DNA of 64,000 nt from Blastomussa wellsi (GCA_947652115.1 OX393567.1:18036101-18100100), one strand, 5' to 3'; shown: positions 35,308 to 49,735, counted from the first letter of the stretch. The notes: generated by a model from the letters alone, not told the origin. Program-made: numbers and translations.

Positions 35308-38300
35308 AAATTATAGCCACTAAATTAGCGGCTAAAAGTAGTAACCTTACCTATCCTGCTGGGCTGCTTATCAAGACCAGGCGTTCCCTTTAAACAAAGT
35401 ACGGTAGCCTCTTCTCACACATGGTTCGCCTGGCGCTTTGTGAATGAATGAGTCGTGCGATTATTCATAATGCAGGTATCAAGACTTCTACTAACTGACA
35501 GCTGAACAATACACCCAATCAAAACAAGTTTCGCTTTATTGCATCCCCTGACCAGCCAACTCGAAAAATCGTACTCTGCTAGTATAGCATGCAGCTGAGT
35601 AGCCTTAGCCTTGTATAGAGTTGCAGGTTTAGGTATATTATTAACTAAAACGGTTCATTTGTATGATATCATATCTGGTCAACTACGTCTTTGTATCGTG
35701 CCGCGATGTCCAAACTGGCATTGCAAATTAAAAATAAACGCCCAAATTTTTCGAGACAAGGCGAGACGGCTTCTTGTTTTGTAGCATTGTGAATGGACTC
35801 GTTTGGGTTTCAGTTTAAGAGCCAATTTTGTTGTATAGGTAAAATAACGATTAAATTGAAAGTAATTTAATAATTATAGACACAACGATCTAGCAAAAAG
35901 TAGAAGTATTTACTAAGATGAACAGTGGACAAGCCCCAGATACTGCTGGAACATGCTACCTGTGCGTTTATTATCATTTGAAGTGTTCAGTATGGAAGGC
36001 GAAAATAACGGTATAAAAAAACATGCTGATAAGAACTAAAAGCACGTGTGTCTTTGGCTTCGTTTTTCAAACTCACTTCAGTGATTGAATACACACCACT
36101 AAAAAATGGTCTAAAGAAACTCTGTCGTTTTAGTTTTAATTGGAAGTAAAATAAACATTGTTTGGGCGACAATTTAATTGTACTCTTTTGTCTGTGTGAA
36201 GGCAGCACGACTTCACCCCTTTCGCAGTTTGTATTTTCTGTTAGCAAACACAAGCTAAAGCAAAGTGTAAGTAGGTTTTATTTTATTTATGTTTTTGCAG
36301 ACGCCACGTTGAGACGAGCACATTTCGGTGTTCTGTATAACAGGTACTTTTGTGCATTATTCATCGCCTGTGTATGGAAAGATCTTCAAGCACGTTTTCT
36401 TTTGTTGCTATTTTAGCTAAAGGTCGCTAAAGCTCGGCAATAAGTCAACCAACTTCACAAGAAACTCGAGCTTTTTACGCGAAAAAACGAGTAAAATGTT
36501 CTCGTTTGCGGCACTGTTTGCTTAAACTAAAACCGCTATTGCGTTTCTCGACGTCTTTCTACAAGGACCACAGTTCCCCGTAGTTAGTGCATTGGAACTA
36601 AATTCGGTCAGTTTAGCTTAGACGTATAGTCCTCTGTAAGCATAATAAAACCAGATATAATCATTTAATCCCTTTGCTGATTGAGTCGACAGTCGATGAA
36701 ACAACATAATAGAATCGATTTATTCATGGTGTACCTTATAGAAGAATGAGCATGAACAACACCCACGATTCCCTTTCCTATAACAGAAAAAAACTAAGCC
36801 ACAACTTAACAAACAATCCTAAAAGGTGTAGTTTTTTAGGTTCAAGGAAATGCATTCCGTGACACTAATTTTTTCCGAACATAGTAACAATAGGCGATTT
36901 TCTGACTGCATTTACAGTTGAAAGCAAACTCACGAAGGTGGCTATAAGAAAACATTTTGTCACCGGCGTTGCTATGCTGACGTTCGGTACAAAGAGAATA
37001 AAGAACGCTAGTGTCATTATCGGTCTGTTCTGTCAAAAACTATTGAGTTGTAATGAATTGAATACCAAGATGGTCTCTTTATCGCCTCTATATGGCAAAC
37101 CAGAGGAAAACAACAGTGCAGAAGCACCCATAATCCCCCCTTTCTTCATATTTTTTTTTCTGAGAATCTTAACACTGTGAAGCCCTTAATTGAAGTACTT
37201 GGAAAAATTATCTTCTATCCCAGCCAAATGAGAATTTATTTTTTTAATTATGAGTTTGCCTAAACACTTCAACATCCAATAAAAGGAAAAGCGTTTAATG
37301 CTTGATTTACTTGTATGCACTGTCTTTCTTTTGCGGGGAAGTGATCCATTTATAAAAAAAATCCATCGATCGGTGCTGAGGCAACAACAGGTTTTGAGTG
37401 AAAATCGACACCTTTTCTACAGCACGTTGTTTCAGTATTTAATTTAAAGAGCATCTAAATCGCTCTAATTGTTATGAATTCAAAGAAAATGTTCTTATTT
37501 GCATACGTAGCCAGCTGCACGTGTAAAGGAGTGAACTGAGCTAAGCCGTCCACGAGTAGCGTGCGCACACATCACGTGAAATAACGAGTTTATGCGATTA
37601 GCACGTAATTTCTCAACACAGTGCTGATATGCTGTCAAGAAGACAAGTAATGAGAATAAAAAAATTCATCAACTGGGGAATATTCTACTGATGTACAAAC
37701 AAATTCTTCGAACTGGCACGAGTAAAATAGTTCACGAATCGTGAACTTCGACAAGGATCAATGGCTCATGGTTCAGATATATAACTTTTTTTGCCTAAAG
37801 CCTTGTATTTCCTTTCATAATCTTCCCCTTTTCTTCGTTTTCCTCTCACGTTTGGGCGCCATGTCGTCGCTTTCTGTGATAATCGCGCCTCTCGCCCAAC
37901 TAGTTTATGGTGTTCATCACTTAATTTACGTACAACCATATTTACTCTGGCTCAGCATGACAACAGGAGCAAAGCTTTCGTCTTTTGATGCAACCATTTG
38001 CTAAAGGGATTTTCGCGAATTCAACCAGAAAAACTCAGATAACCTAACACACGCATGCGCTGAACAGAGGCGCATGCGTAAGATTTCTTTGCTTTAAAGA
38101 CATGGCGGTTTCATTTAGCGTGTTTAAGACAATATTTCTGAATGATGCTCTAAACCTCTTGCCCTATACGGACGGATTGTACTTTAAAATGCACTTCAAT
38201 GATCTTCAATAGGTTACAGTTTGAAGTATGACGTGCGCAACTTAATATGAATGAACACCACGCAGTCGTTTTGCGTGTTATTTGCCCAAAGCCCTAATAT

Positions 38301-39701
38301 CACTGTAATAACCATATACCTTGTTTGCGTAGCTCCGCGCAGTATAAAAGCTAAAGATACACATATGACACCATAAAACCTACGACATATTTAAATGTTG
38401 TCTTCTCTTATTGCTATTCGGCGGGGGACGTTCCGTGAACATAAACAAATTACCCACGTGAATGAACACGAGTGGGATGCGAACCGTAAGCCATTAATAT
38501 TGACGGAATAAAGTTGATTCATTAGAAAACAGGAAAAAGGTTTTCAAGCTTAATACAATAAAGAATTTGGTCTAATGTGTGGGATGAATGTTGAACAACA
38601 GCTTTTAGCATCCTGTATCACTGGAGGATTAATAAAGATGAGGTGAAATGAGTGCAACATTTCAAGAACTCTTGCTGGGGCGAGGGAAATTTACTGCGTA
38701 AATTGTCATAGAATGCGTAACGCGTACGTCCGACTCCATTAACTGCGATGACATTTATTTAGTCCAGCAAAAAAACAAGATATTTTAAAGTGATTCAAAA
38801 TGCATTTTCACGTAATGGAAGGAATTGAGTACAATTAATCAACCACAAAATTAATTATGTCGTGTGTTTTTCAGCCTGCATGCCCTGACAGAGCTCAAGG
38901 CACGGAAAGGAATGATCTCTCCTAATTATTTTCTCTCCATCTTTTCCTATTTCTTCAAAATTCTTAGATCATTGTTTCAAAACACTCCCAAACCTAATCA
39001 TCTTCTCTAGCGAGATCGTCATGTTGGAATGTAACAGGAAGACAAAACGTGCATCAATAGGAAGAAAATAGATATCGATACTTTCTATTTTGCTTCCGCT
39101 GGAAGTAAACATGGAAAATTGTAAAATTTTTCCCTTATTGTTATCTTTCCTGTTACAAATATCCAATATACAAACACACCCATTATTTTGACTACAATAC
39201 CTTATTGCAGTAACAAAGAATAATTTTGGCTGGGTTCGACAAAATTTTCGCGGTTAAGAGTAAGAGGGTGTGTTCAAAATATAGTTTAAATAAACAGGTA
39301 GTATTTCCAAGAATAACTCCACCATATCATTTCAACTCTGTTTTCACAGAGCTATTTATTGTTGCTAAATTTTATAACACAGAGTGTACTTGGATGATAT
39401 TATAATTTCCATAGGGAATTAATTTCTTCTTCACTGATCGACATTCAATTATCACTCTCGGTCAAGTCTCTTAAACTGAATTGTTCACTTCTGTACTCAA
39501 TGTAAAGTTGTTCGGTTTGAACTTATGTTTCTTTCCTAAATAGTTTTATCAAGGAGCAAAAACTTCACAGGAAAATATGAATTAAAAATTGAAGCTGAAA
39601 GGCTTAACAAACTACTCTCTTCTTTATCTGGATAAAATGAAACTGGAGTCATTTTGTTCGACAGAACTTATCTGCACTTCATCGTAAACACATGTATATC
39701 T

Positions 39702-40604
39702 CTAGTAAGGTGTTAAGGAGCCAGGGCTAAGGAAAGCCATAGCGAAAGGCGGTAAACCTGATGGATCGTGATCAAATGAAAAATTAAAATATGCTTGATC
39801 CGCGCAGGATGTAGGAGTCAATACATACTGAGTTGGAGAGATAGGCGCCATATAAAGGCTCTCGCCCTGACAAGGCTCGTGAGGGCTTCTGTCCGTGATA
39901 TAAAGCTCGGGCACATACAAATCTTTAATGTCAATGCTCCGTGTAAGTTCTTCTCCCGTCAGGAAATCGTCGCAAATGGCTTCCTCGGAAGAAACAGAGG
40001 GCACGGATTCTATTTGTGACAACTCGTCAGCGGGAATTTCTCGTGTTACACATTCGTTCCAACCCTCGAAGAAAGTTTCGTAAGCAGGGTTGTAAGGGTC
40101 TTCCGATTCTCCGGCCCTGGCATGCACTGGATACAAGGAATACATGTAGGTCTCCGCGCCGTCTTCAATCACCGGTTCTTGCCAGAATGACGGGGGGAGG
40201 TTTCTTTCTCGCAGCGAAGGTTTCTCGAAATTGGCAACTTCTGCAGTCCGTTCAGATCTTTTGGAACTCCCTTCTTGCCTTGAGGAATTCCTCGATATGC
40301 CATGTTTTTCATCGACTAAGGTGTGAGCTTTATGCTTAAGAACGTCTTTAGGTTTCTTCGGGATAATGTCGTTCTTCCTCTTTGAATAGTTCCGCAGCTG
40401 CTTTTGAAGATACCTTCGGTGATTAATATTCCTTTTGAAGTTGGCTGGCTTTTCCAAAGCGGTTTTTACGTTTCCGGAAGCCAAGTTCATAAAGTTTAGA
40501 AGAGAACTTCCAGCTGTGATTTGATCTTCCTTTCGGACGACGGCACGAGTATCATTCGATAAGTTAACCAGGTGTTTTTCATTTCGCTTCGTTTTACCAG
40601 CCAT
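39702..40604 (-). CDS. FAM181: FAM181-like protein with TEAD-binding-type motif, intronless
   Basis: A single open frame of 300 codons starts with ATG at 40604 (MAGKTKRNEK). Residues 35-52 (LLNFMNLASGNVKTALEK) and 61-77 (NHRRYLQKQLRNYSKRK) match the conserved N-terminal block of vertebrate FAM181A/B in order and spacing. Residues 136-144 read LPPSFWQEP, the short motif by which FAM181 proteins are reported to bind TEAD transcription factors. The C-terminal half is acidic and Pro/Tyr-rich with no domain. Vertebrate FAM181 coding regions are also compact. A minus-strand AATAAA at 39355-39360, about 340 bp past the stop, could be the poly(A) signal. The gene stands alone with over 7 kb of empty sequence on each side. 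The A/B distinction is not meaningful here. The TEAD link is inferred from the motif. Confidence 0.85.
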   Translation of the reverse strand: MAGKTKRNEKHLVNLSNDTRAVVRKEDQITAGSSLLNFMNLASGNVKTALEKPANFKRNINHRRYLQKQLRNYSKRKNDIIPKKPKDVLKHKAHTLVDEKHGISRNSSRQEGSSKRSERTAEVANFEKPSLRERNLPPSFWQEPVIEDGAETYMYSLYPVHARAGESEDPYNPAYETFFEGWNECVTREIPADELSQIESVPSVSSEEAICDDFLTGEELTRSIDIKDLYVPELYITDRSPHEPCQGESLYMAPISPTQYVLTPTSCADQAYFNFSFDHDPSGLPPFAMAFLSPGSLTPY

Positions 40605-43115
40605 TCCCGAACTTTAAAAATGAACAAAATAAGTCGAGGACCTACGAGCAAAGGCCTAGCCAGAAGGCAAAAGAAGCAAAATGTATCCAAAGAAAATTGC
40701 ACGAATCGTCCAGTGAGCTCTTGTCTGCGACAATGCGTCGGCTAACATTCAAGCCAGTGCAGAAGTCATGCACTATTTATGCCGTTTGAAGGCACTATTT
40801 ACTGACGCTGTATCGGTGTGTTAGACGTTTGTAAATTAAGGCTAAATTAATTGTTCTGCAGGTGCACTCATTAAATATGCAAAGAATAGTCGATCACTTC
40901 GCGCATTGTCCCTGCCAATTGGCTTACTTTCCTTGTATGAAAATTTCCGTCACTTTCACAGCAATATCTCTGTCATTGTCATGTTAATTGTTGAAGTTTT
41001 TAGTTCTATTCACATTGTTTACACACCCTTGATTAATGCCTCCCAAAAAGGGGGGAAAACGCGGGGTTAAAAGTTCACGGAACATAAGAGTACAACATGA
41101 ACATCTGAAAGAAAGGAACTTTCTGGTTTTTTAAAGAAAAGGAATTAAAATTAAAAATTGGACTGCTAAGAAAATCCTCAACCAATAATTGGTACTCCTT
41201 GCTACAAAATGGTGCGGGCTTTTAAAGCCGTGGTGTTTGTAACTATGGCCTGTGGAGTTGATAATTAAAAAGCAACTAAAGATATCTGAAAGTGAGCAAC
41301 AGAGTCAAGACCCATTAAGTTGTGCGACAAAAGGCTGACCGCAGACGTTCGCTCCTTTCAATATGGCTGCTTAATCACGCATTTTACCATTTGAAATATT
41401 ACTTTTTTTATTTCTATTCGATCTTCGACAAATAGCATAACATACAACAAATATCTCTGTACACAAATATCATATTATATTAGCATTCGAAGCAATAGTC
41501 ATTGACATTGTCAGTTTTTATGCGATTTTCACATTTGTATACAGGACGAGTAGAGTCCGCGCGTAAGCGACCTGTGAAACTTTTTCGATCAGTTTTCACG
41601 CAGCTATGTTACAGTCCGTAACCGAGAAAGAACTCCAAGAGTAAGAATGTATCCTACCACAGTTTTTGTTTGGTTAAAAAGTAAATTGAACTGCTTTTGT
41701 TTCAGCCTTTGTGAACGCATGTGTTTATTTCGAAGTCACTCCCCAATAGGCGAGTTATAATCTCACCTTTTTTGTATTCGCTTACAAAAATCACCATCAT
41801 TTTCTCGTGAGACAAAATTTGAATCATCACAATTCCTTTGCTTGTCAGGGCCAGTAATGCTGAAATGTTTTCTTTGATCGTTTGAACATGTGAAATGCTA
41901 ATTCCACTCTAATTAAGACCAGAGGGCTTCGGTAGTCTGCGAGCCCAGTGACTCGAAAATAGCTTGTTTGCGTTAATTCCTTCTTTTTAGCCTCCGCCTT
42001 TGTGAATCCAAATGAAAGCTTTTGTTAAACTGAACTGAATTATGATTGAGAACAAATACAATACACTAAAAAGGCTGATCTTCCCTTCGGTGCGAATTTC
42101 TCCTTCATGGTGCGAAGAAAGGTCTTATCTGCGCAAGAAAAACTTGCCCTGAACTGGGTAGATAGAAAATAAAATAGTTTTCACCTCCCGGCGTTGCGCG
42201 TGTATAAAACATTGCTTACTACTCTTTATAAATGAGACGTTTCAGACAAAAAACGTCTCCTCTTCGACGACTCGTGAAAGGAGAATGAACCAAAATATCT
42301 TATAATCTAGGGCGGAGATAGATATTATTTTGTTTTGACTGTTTTAGCCGAAAATTCATTAAGTTCTCTGGATTGAAGACGGGCTAGTATCTCTTAATGA
42401 GTTTAAAATTAAAATGTTAATCGATCTCAAAATTAGAGCTACTTAAAATCAAGCAAAGCCGAAACTGAAAGCGCAGTAAACAAGTTTTAAAAATAGAAAG
42501 GTGAAGAGACTAGAAACTATTTATTAACTAGAAAGTCGGTTTGAGCACAAATGATTATTCAAAAGTTTAAAATAATTCCTAGGCCTCAGTCCCGCTAGCA
42601 GTCCCCTTTTCTTCGTTCGTTCTTCGTTCTTCTTTAAACTGCTTATGTTTCGTATCGGAAAGTTTATTCATCAAGAGAAATTCTTGCAAAGAAAGTTGAT
42701 GTGTTGTTACAGCAACCACATGGTAAATAAGCGGGAATTGTGTGGGGGTGTTAAAGAAAAAATTTAAATTTCAATCAGTCTTCGTCGTCTTCGCACCCTC
42801 AGATGTTTTAATATTTTACTGCCGAACTCCATTGCCTCGGCATTTCTACGAGTTGTTCCTATCTTTCCCTTTTAAAAGTAAACAGTTTCGTATTATCTCT
42901 ACTGTTGGCAAAGCATGAAAAGTATATATGCGTTTTTACCCGCTGAAAAGACACTTAATATTTAACACATTACATTTTGCCTGCTCTGTTTACTTTCGTA
43001 ACGAAATTAAATAGTAAATTCTAAAAGCCTTCCTTGCTGAGTCTGAACTCATATGATAACAAAATGAAAACTCTTGTATTAAACGGTAAAATAAAATTTA
43101 AAATTAAATTGAAGC

Positions 43116-43158
43116 TAGATAGATTCGTGGAGACGAACCGACTCCACGAATCTATCTA
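43116..43158. repeat. Perfect 17-bp stem hairpin with 9-nt loop
   Basis: TAGATAGATTCGTGGAG is followed after nine bases by its exact inverse. It is followed by further TATC units. Confidence 0.9.
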
Positions 43159-46039
43159 TCTATTTACAGCTCTGGGTTACCCATTAGCAATTTAAGAGCA
43201 GATGAAGTCTTCGATATTTCCTCGAGCAGTTAAATAAATTGCATATATTTTTTCTCTCTTCGATGCTCGGGAATACAGCATTTAAAACACAGTCGCATTC
43301 ACATCAAAGAAAATTGCATATGAAATGGGTACTGATTAACTTCTTCACAAGGCTAATTACATTTCTCTTCTTGACTACATAAAAGCATAGCTGGTTAGGT
43401 GATAATAACTACACCTAAAGAAATGAACGACTTTACAAATATCCCGATCCCAAAATGAGCATGAGCGAAATAACTGTCAGGCGGAACTGCAGTTTAAAAC
43501 AACACAGAAAGATGGCGACGAATCTTTTTGTTAACACAGTTTTAAAGCTAAGACCGCGAATATTTTGTCGATTGTTCGTCTGCTATAAATATTGGATTCT
43601 TTAACCTTGATCACATCTACCCCGTGGAATATTAACTTTCGCCCATGCACTACACTGCAGATGTGTGCACATTGCTTTGCGTTTTGTTGCACCACTTTCT
43701 TTCATCTGGGATCATTCTTTCTGGGGTAATATTTCTCTGGCTTTGAAATGGCTTTGACTATGATCCATGTTCAAGGGCGTGTAAGGTAATTAGCACTGTT
43801 TGAGAGGGTTTTCTCACGTCCTCTGACTCGTCTTGCTATCGGTCAGTGATGGGGAACACAGAACAAAGCAAATAAAACGTTCGCTTTTGTCATGCAAAGA
43901 GCCTTACCTGAACAAAGAACCTTTTCAAAATTTAGCCATTTTTTGTTTAGCCAAGTTGCCATTGTATTGTAGTGTTGCTTCACAAGGCTATATGTATATA
44001 TTTTAAGAGGCAACTGGGAAGAGGCAGTGTGGGTAATTGATACTGGTTTGGCTGTGGGTGGTCACAGAATATCCTACAACAGTATGTGGTTATTGATGAT
44101 TGATACTTGCAGCCAAATAAGGCCTTTTCTTCAAAGACTAGTCTAAACACGTTGTATTGATGGTTTTTACTTGTGAAAATTACGAGTGCTATAATACAAT
44201 TTAAGCATTCGGGACACATGGTGGGAAAAGTATTTAACCGGTTTCCCATTATCTGAGCATATTAACGACACCACCAGGCTAGAATTGCCTTCTAAAATAA
44301 TCGTGAAAAAGCGGGATTGTTATCATTGTCCTTCCAGTGCACTTTTGGGGTGACTGAGCTAATAAAAAAAACACACTACCGTCCTAACATGTTCCTCGAA
44401 GTAAAGTTAGCGTTTCCTCAACAAAACTCAGCTCCAGCGAAGAGGGAAACGAGAATTAACAAGACCACCCACTATACTAGGACAATAGGGGCACAATTTA
44501 ATTTCACAGTGTACAGGGAGAACCCATACGGTTCTTTTGTTGAAGGCGAATATATGAAAGTCAATCAGTAGTTTTGGGAGTGTTGTTGCCTAGGTAAAAC
44601 AAAAACCGATCGCGGAAGAATCTTCATTCTGACGTGTTAGGCTCTTTCGTGGGCGCAGAGTCCTAGAATATGAATAAGCACGAGAAATATTAAGCTGTGA
44701 GAGGACGAGAAATGGCTTTGAGTAAAATGTTGTGTTAAAGAGAAAGAAATTAAGAAAGAAAATCAGCCACAACTCAGTCCCGTAGTTTGGTTTATAAAAC
44801 CTTGAAACGCCTTCGGTATAAAAATACAATTATAATATAATATGTCCTTTGTAAATAAAAATATTGCAACACACGAACGCAAGCAATAATAAATAACAGC
44901 GATTTGTGAGTGAAATTTTTACTCCATAATTCACGGCCATTTTTGACATACTATGTCATAATATGACTGCGCCACGAAGATATAAATTTTACTGAGCAAC
45001 ATTTATTTTACATTTGTCTCAACGACAATAAAAAGTACCATGAAGCCCAATATTATTAATCTACAATAAAAAGGCTTTATCTGACGTAAATACTTTGATC
45101 CCTCATCGTAACGACTCACGAATATCGAAATTACGAAAGAAAGCGGCTAAAAAGTTTCAGTATTCCCGCATATCTCTTTTAGATTTGATGCTATACTTAT
45201 CTGGTTATAACCAAGGAAATGAGGCGACTAAAAAAATTCTTTCCATGCTTATTTGCTGCTGAATTCGTCTAATATGCACATTACATACGAAGCATTGATC
45301 AACTATACTGACAAAACAAAGATAAACTTAAATTGTGTTTTAAGTTGCAATAATACGAACTGAACACAGCAGGTACTACGAAGGACACACCAAGCTGAGG
45401 CGTAAAAGAACACGCAAACGACTCGTTATAGGCATTGTACTATAAACATGGAAAGCCAAAAGACTAAACCCGACTGACCGATACTTCCATCCTTCCTCTT
45501 AAAACCGGGTTTTAGATGAATTAAGCAAGCGTACTGCAAGAGACAATATTTTTTTGTGGTACCGAACAGCGTCTCGCATCCCGGGCTTTTAGGAACTAAG
45601 TTTTGTGTTTTTCTGCCAGTGGCGAGCTAGAGATAGCATGTTGAGAATTTAACTATAATCTGACAAAGAATAACAACACTTATCGTAATATTGCTGCCCA
45701 CCATGCTTTCGCTCTGTCAGTTTATGGCAAGACGGTTTGATTCAGTAGGCCCTCTTCAGCATTATTCTGAACACCGAAATCCGGCAATGCGACAAAAAAA
45801 AATATCCCGCGACTCAAACGCTAATAAGAACGAACGCGCGATAAATGAACAACCATAAGTTAGAATTTCTCTGGAAAACCTCCTTCGGCGAAAATGTATC
45901 ATAGTAATGCTCTTAGTTTGCAACCACGCAAATTCTAAAGTTTTCAGCTTTTTTTTCTTTTGCTGATACCGCAATGTCCGTAACACGCGGTGCAATATAT
46001 TATTCAAGTATCTCTCTCCAATATGGTATTAACGGGGGG

Positions 46040-46245
46040 TGACAACTCTAACAAACGCTGTTTGAGCGGTACTATGTTTAAACGAATATCGTCCCGCATT
46101 TTTTGGAGACATTCTCAAACTTCCCAAAATTTTAACCACACTACCTCATGTTTCCCCCGAAAATTTACTGCGTCTCCCCAATCCTGGCAAAATCTTCAGA
46201 TTCCCGGAAAAATTTTGCTTTTCTCCCAAAACTGGCCTTCTTAGA
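46040..46245 (+). repeat. Dispersed repeat, related in inverse to 61155-61372
   Basis: The blocks GCTGTTTGAGCGGTACTATG, GATATTCGTCCCG-like, ATTTTGCTTTTCTCCC and TTCCCGGAA-like occur in the same order on the opposite strand near 61155-61372. Non-coding, diverged. Confidence 0.6.
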
Positions 46246-48779
46246 GTTCGCAACCACCCCCCCCCCCTCCCCCCTCTTAAATTAGAAGCGAAGAAGAGGA
46301 TTCATTTCGTAAATTCCCTGTATTGCCAAGCTGTTGCTTAGACGCATAAAGTCAGGCCACTTGTAAAGATCAGATATGTTGACATTGATGGATTATACAA
46401 AATAAAGGCAGTTTCTTTTAAACCTAAGTTAAATTGAATGGCAGTCAGAATTTGTGATGTTTTTATGACAAGGAAGAGATGTTACCAGGATTAATTTTCA
46501 GTCTGATCGAGCCATACTTAATTTAACACCAAAGTTCGCGAGACTGGAGGGACTATCAAGTGTATCTTTTCAGTCCAGCGTTCTTTCGTAAAAAACCCCA
46601 GGCAGCCTCGGAATAAATTATGTTAGCATATAGAGCTGCGAGTCACAAATTTGCATCTTCAGGCGACGAAATCTACCCAACTATTTTGATGATAGTCACT
46701 TTGAGTTCAAATCTTATTAGTATAAAATGTGCGTTTTTTTAGCTGAGAGAACAAGGCTAGAAGTGTTGAATGTCTTGGCCAATAAATCATTTTTACTTCA
46801 GGATGATCGATCTGTTTAGGCCAAGGCTTGTTCGAAGTGAGTTCTTACTTCTATTCTCCTTGTCATTAAGTTGCTATTAATTCGAGTTAATATAACATAT
46901 ATTTTCACAGCGTAGCCGAGGGTTTAATTTGCTGGGTTTACTAAAGTTTCGGCAAGAATGTTCTCAAGACCGTTTATACGCGCTGGTAGGATCGTGCAAT
47001 TAAAGTTTTTGCAAAAAACAGTGTTGCTCAACATATAATTGAATTAACAATTTCGCATTCAATTCAAGAAAAGAACGTTCCGAACATAGATGAGTGAATT
47101 TATAGTCAAACAAGTCACGTCGCTTAAGTTCAAGCACCTTATTTTAGATGTTGCAGTTGCGTCGAGTATCATTTAACTGCTATAAAAAGTATGCGCGCAA
47201 TTTGTACATAAATACAAACGCAACACAACAGTAATAGTCTATTAATTTATACTTGCACCTACCGCGGCCTACAATCGTGGGATGCAGAATCCAAACAAAG
47301 CCAGCCAAAATCAAAGCCTTGCTGTGCTGCAGAAACAGCTGCGTGTAGAAAGTAAAAAATTCCACGGGCCTGTCATCTTATACCTCTTAACTCTTGACTC
47401 CAGTGTAGAACAAATAGGGGGATAGAGCATTTAACTTGTAACCTTAATGTCTTAGGGCGGAGATGCTTCAAAAGCAACAGTGATCCATGCATTAACACTT
47501 AAACAGACTCTTGTACCCTTTTTATCATATGACGCGGTGTTTCTAACTATCTTGCTCAGAGATGAGTGGCTGCCCATAGAAATTTTTTCTTGGCAAACGT
47601 TTATTGCCCTAGTGATTAAAGGTTGAATACTGTTCTAATGCTCTTGGACTTGTATACAAGGACCATAGCAACTGCCATGTTCATCGAGACATTTCACGAT
47701 GGAAAGCTTTGATATTGTAACATGCAAGACGAACACGTTCTGTTGCGAGGTACCACTGCTATATCTGCAATGCTGGGTACAAGTCGTTATGCTTATTCCA
47801 TGCTACAAAGCCAGGAAATTTCAAACTATAGGCGTCATAGGCCAAAAACGTGCAATCGTAAGACTGTTCAACTGAATTTGACATGAGAGACCAGTATTCA
47901 AACGGGTATAAATAACTATTTTTACTGCGGCAAGAAAAGATAAAGCAGAGAGTAAAATTAACCGTGAACAAACTATATCATGGCACGATAAAAACCAAAG
48001 AACAATGTTCCGCCGAAGTCTAAAATAACAGACAGTGAGCTGAACGATAATTGCAAAAACCAAACCATGACATTTTTATTGAACTGGGCGCCGTAAACGC
48101 TATTCAGTCTCCTTTTAAAGCTGCACAGTGATGTTACATGGGTTACCATTGGCCCTTTTTTAATATGAAATCTGTCCTCCGGGTTCATCAGAACTAGCGC
48201 TGGGAGCTCCCCTTAGAGGCAATTGAACTGTCGCAAAATTTTAACAATACAGTTTTTTTAGTGATATGTGCTTGATTATCATTTGGATGACTCACTGACT
48301 ACGGTAGTTGGTATTATAACGTAACAGTCATGTGACATTTATTAAATGAATGTTACTATGCTTTTAAAACTGATGCAAATAAGATGTGGTAAGGAACTAA
48401 CACGATAAACCAACAATTTCCTATACTTTTGGAATCAAAGTGAAATCGTTTCGTTGTTCATGAAATGGTTGGCAAACCAAAGTACTTACTGTTACAAGTT
48501 TAATAAAATTACTCGATTCTGATTGGCTAAGAGCAGTGCAGTTCAAGTGTAACACCAGCTCAAAAAGTGTAACACCAGTGCAAATTACACATCGAAATTC
48601 TGGATTATGGTTGCAAATGTTTTAAACGAACCGCTTTCAGTTCGTAGCATTATTAGCTGATCTTCATCAGCCAATCCGAAAATGAAATGTCAAATGCTCG
48701 CTTCCTGTCTGCAACACTGTAAGATATTCCGGTACTTCCCCCAGGCGAATTTTTTCATGTTTATATCATTAATAAATAA

Positions 48780-48890
48780 GTAATACGGTTTTTCTCGTTC
48801 AATTTGGAATTAATTTACACTTGTGAGTTTTTGACTGAAAACTCACGCATGCAAATTAATTCCAAATTGAACTCGAAACCATATGATTAC
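48780..48890. repeat. Foldback, about 38-bp imperfect arms
   Basis: TTCAATTTGGAATTAATTT is mirrored by AAATTAATTCCAAATTGAA, with partial pairing extending outward to GTAAT and ATTAC. Confidence 0.8.
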
Positions 48891-49574
48891 CTATACAAAC
48901 AGTTATAATAGCGTTCAAATTACAACGCAACCAAAATTGTTATACATTCGCATACGTTAAAACAGTAATTATGCCCAAAGTGAGTTGAACAGTTCGTGTA
49001 ACCATTTTAAAACATTTCACGAATAGTCTTACCTAATTTCTTGGTTTCGTGAAGACGCATTTTTCCCAAGTAGAGATACTGTCTGTAAGTGTTGTTTCAA
49101 TCACAATTTACTTTAATTTTGTAAAGATTCAGTTCACAGGCACTCATAAGTGCAAGAACCTCAAAGCCAGATTAAGTTTACCAAACCAGCTATGATGAAG
49201 GTTTTCGGGGAGTGATTACGTTTTTTTCACTTACTTTGGCGGACATTTTCTTTTTGTGTCTAGATTTGACTAAAATGCTAGATACAGTTCGTTTTTTAAA
49301 GACATAGTTAGTAAAGAGAAATAACTAACACATGACCTAGTCATTTATGCGTTGGGGATAGAGCTCGATATAACTGAATGCGATACTCTGTGTTACTAAG
49401 ATACGTACATGATTATGGAAGCCAAAGGTTCGAAGTGCTATGATTCGAAGCTCACGCGAACGGAGTGGATGAAAAAGCTGTCTTGTTGTCCACGACACGC
49501 TTGGGCTGTTCCAAAGGCCGATTTCCCCACATGCAAACGACGACACGAGCATGACACGAAACAGAGATCTTTTT

Positions 49575-49735
49575 GTTGGCAAGCCGGGCTGGCCCGGTTC
49601 GCCCTGGGTTGCTTTGTCTGCTATCCGGGCTGGCCCGGTTGTCATGTGATCGCTAAGTTAATTTCGGACGTGCCGAGATCTCAGGAAACTGAAACAAGGT
49701 TGGCTAACCGGGCAAGCCCGGCTCATGTAATCAGG
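49575..49735. repeat. GC-rich dispersed repeat with CCGGGCTGGCCCGGTT units
   Basis: The 16-bp self-complementary unit CCGGGCTGGCCCGGTT occurs twice (near 49585 and 49627), and a variant AACCGGGCAAGCCCGG is near 49707. It stands out against AT-rich surroundings. Confidence 0.6.

Larger units (their letters stand above)
31747..39701. other. Intergenic region, no recognised gene
   Basis: About 8 kb lies between the transposon and the 3' end of the FAM181-like gene. No open frame here shows a domain I recognise. It contains an inverted repeat at 32239-32371, a poly-G run at 33047-33060, a foldback pair at 35019-35307 and a diverged GTTA/GCTA-rich stretch at about 34790-34925. The rest is unremarkable AT-rich sequence. 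Confidence 0.55.
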
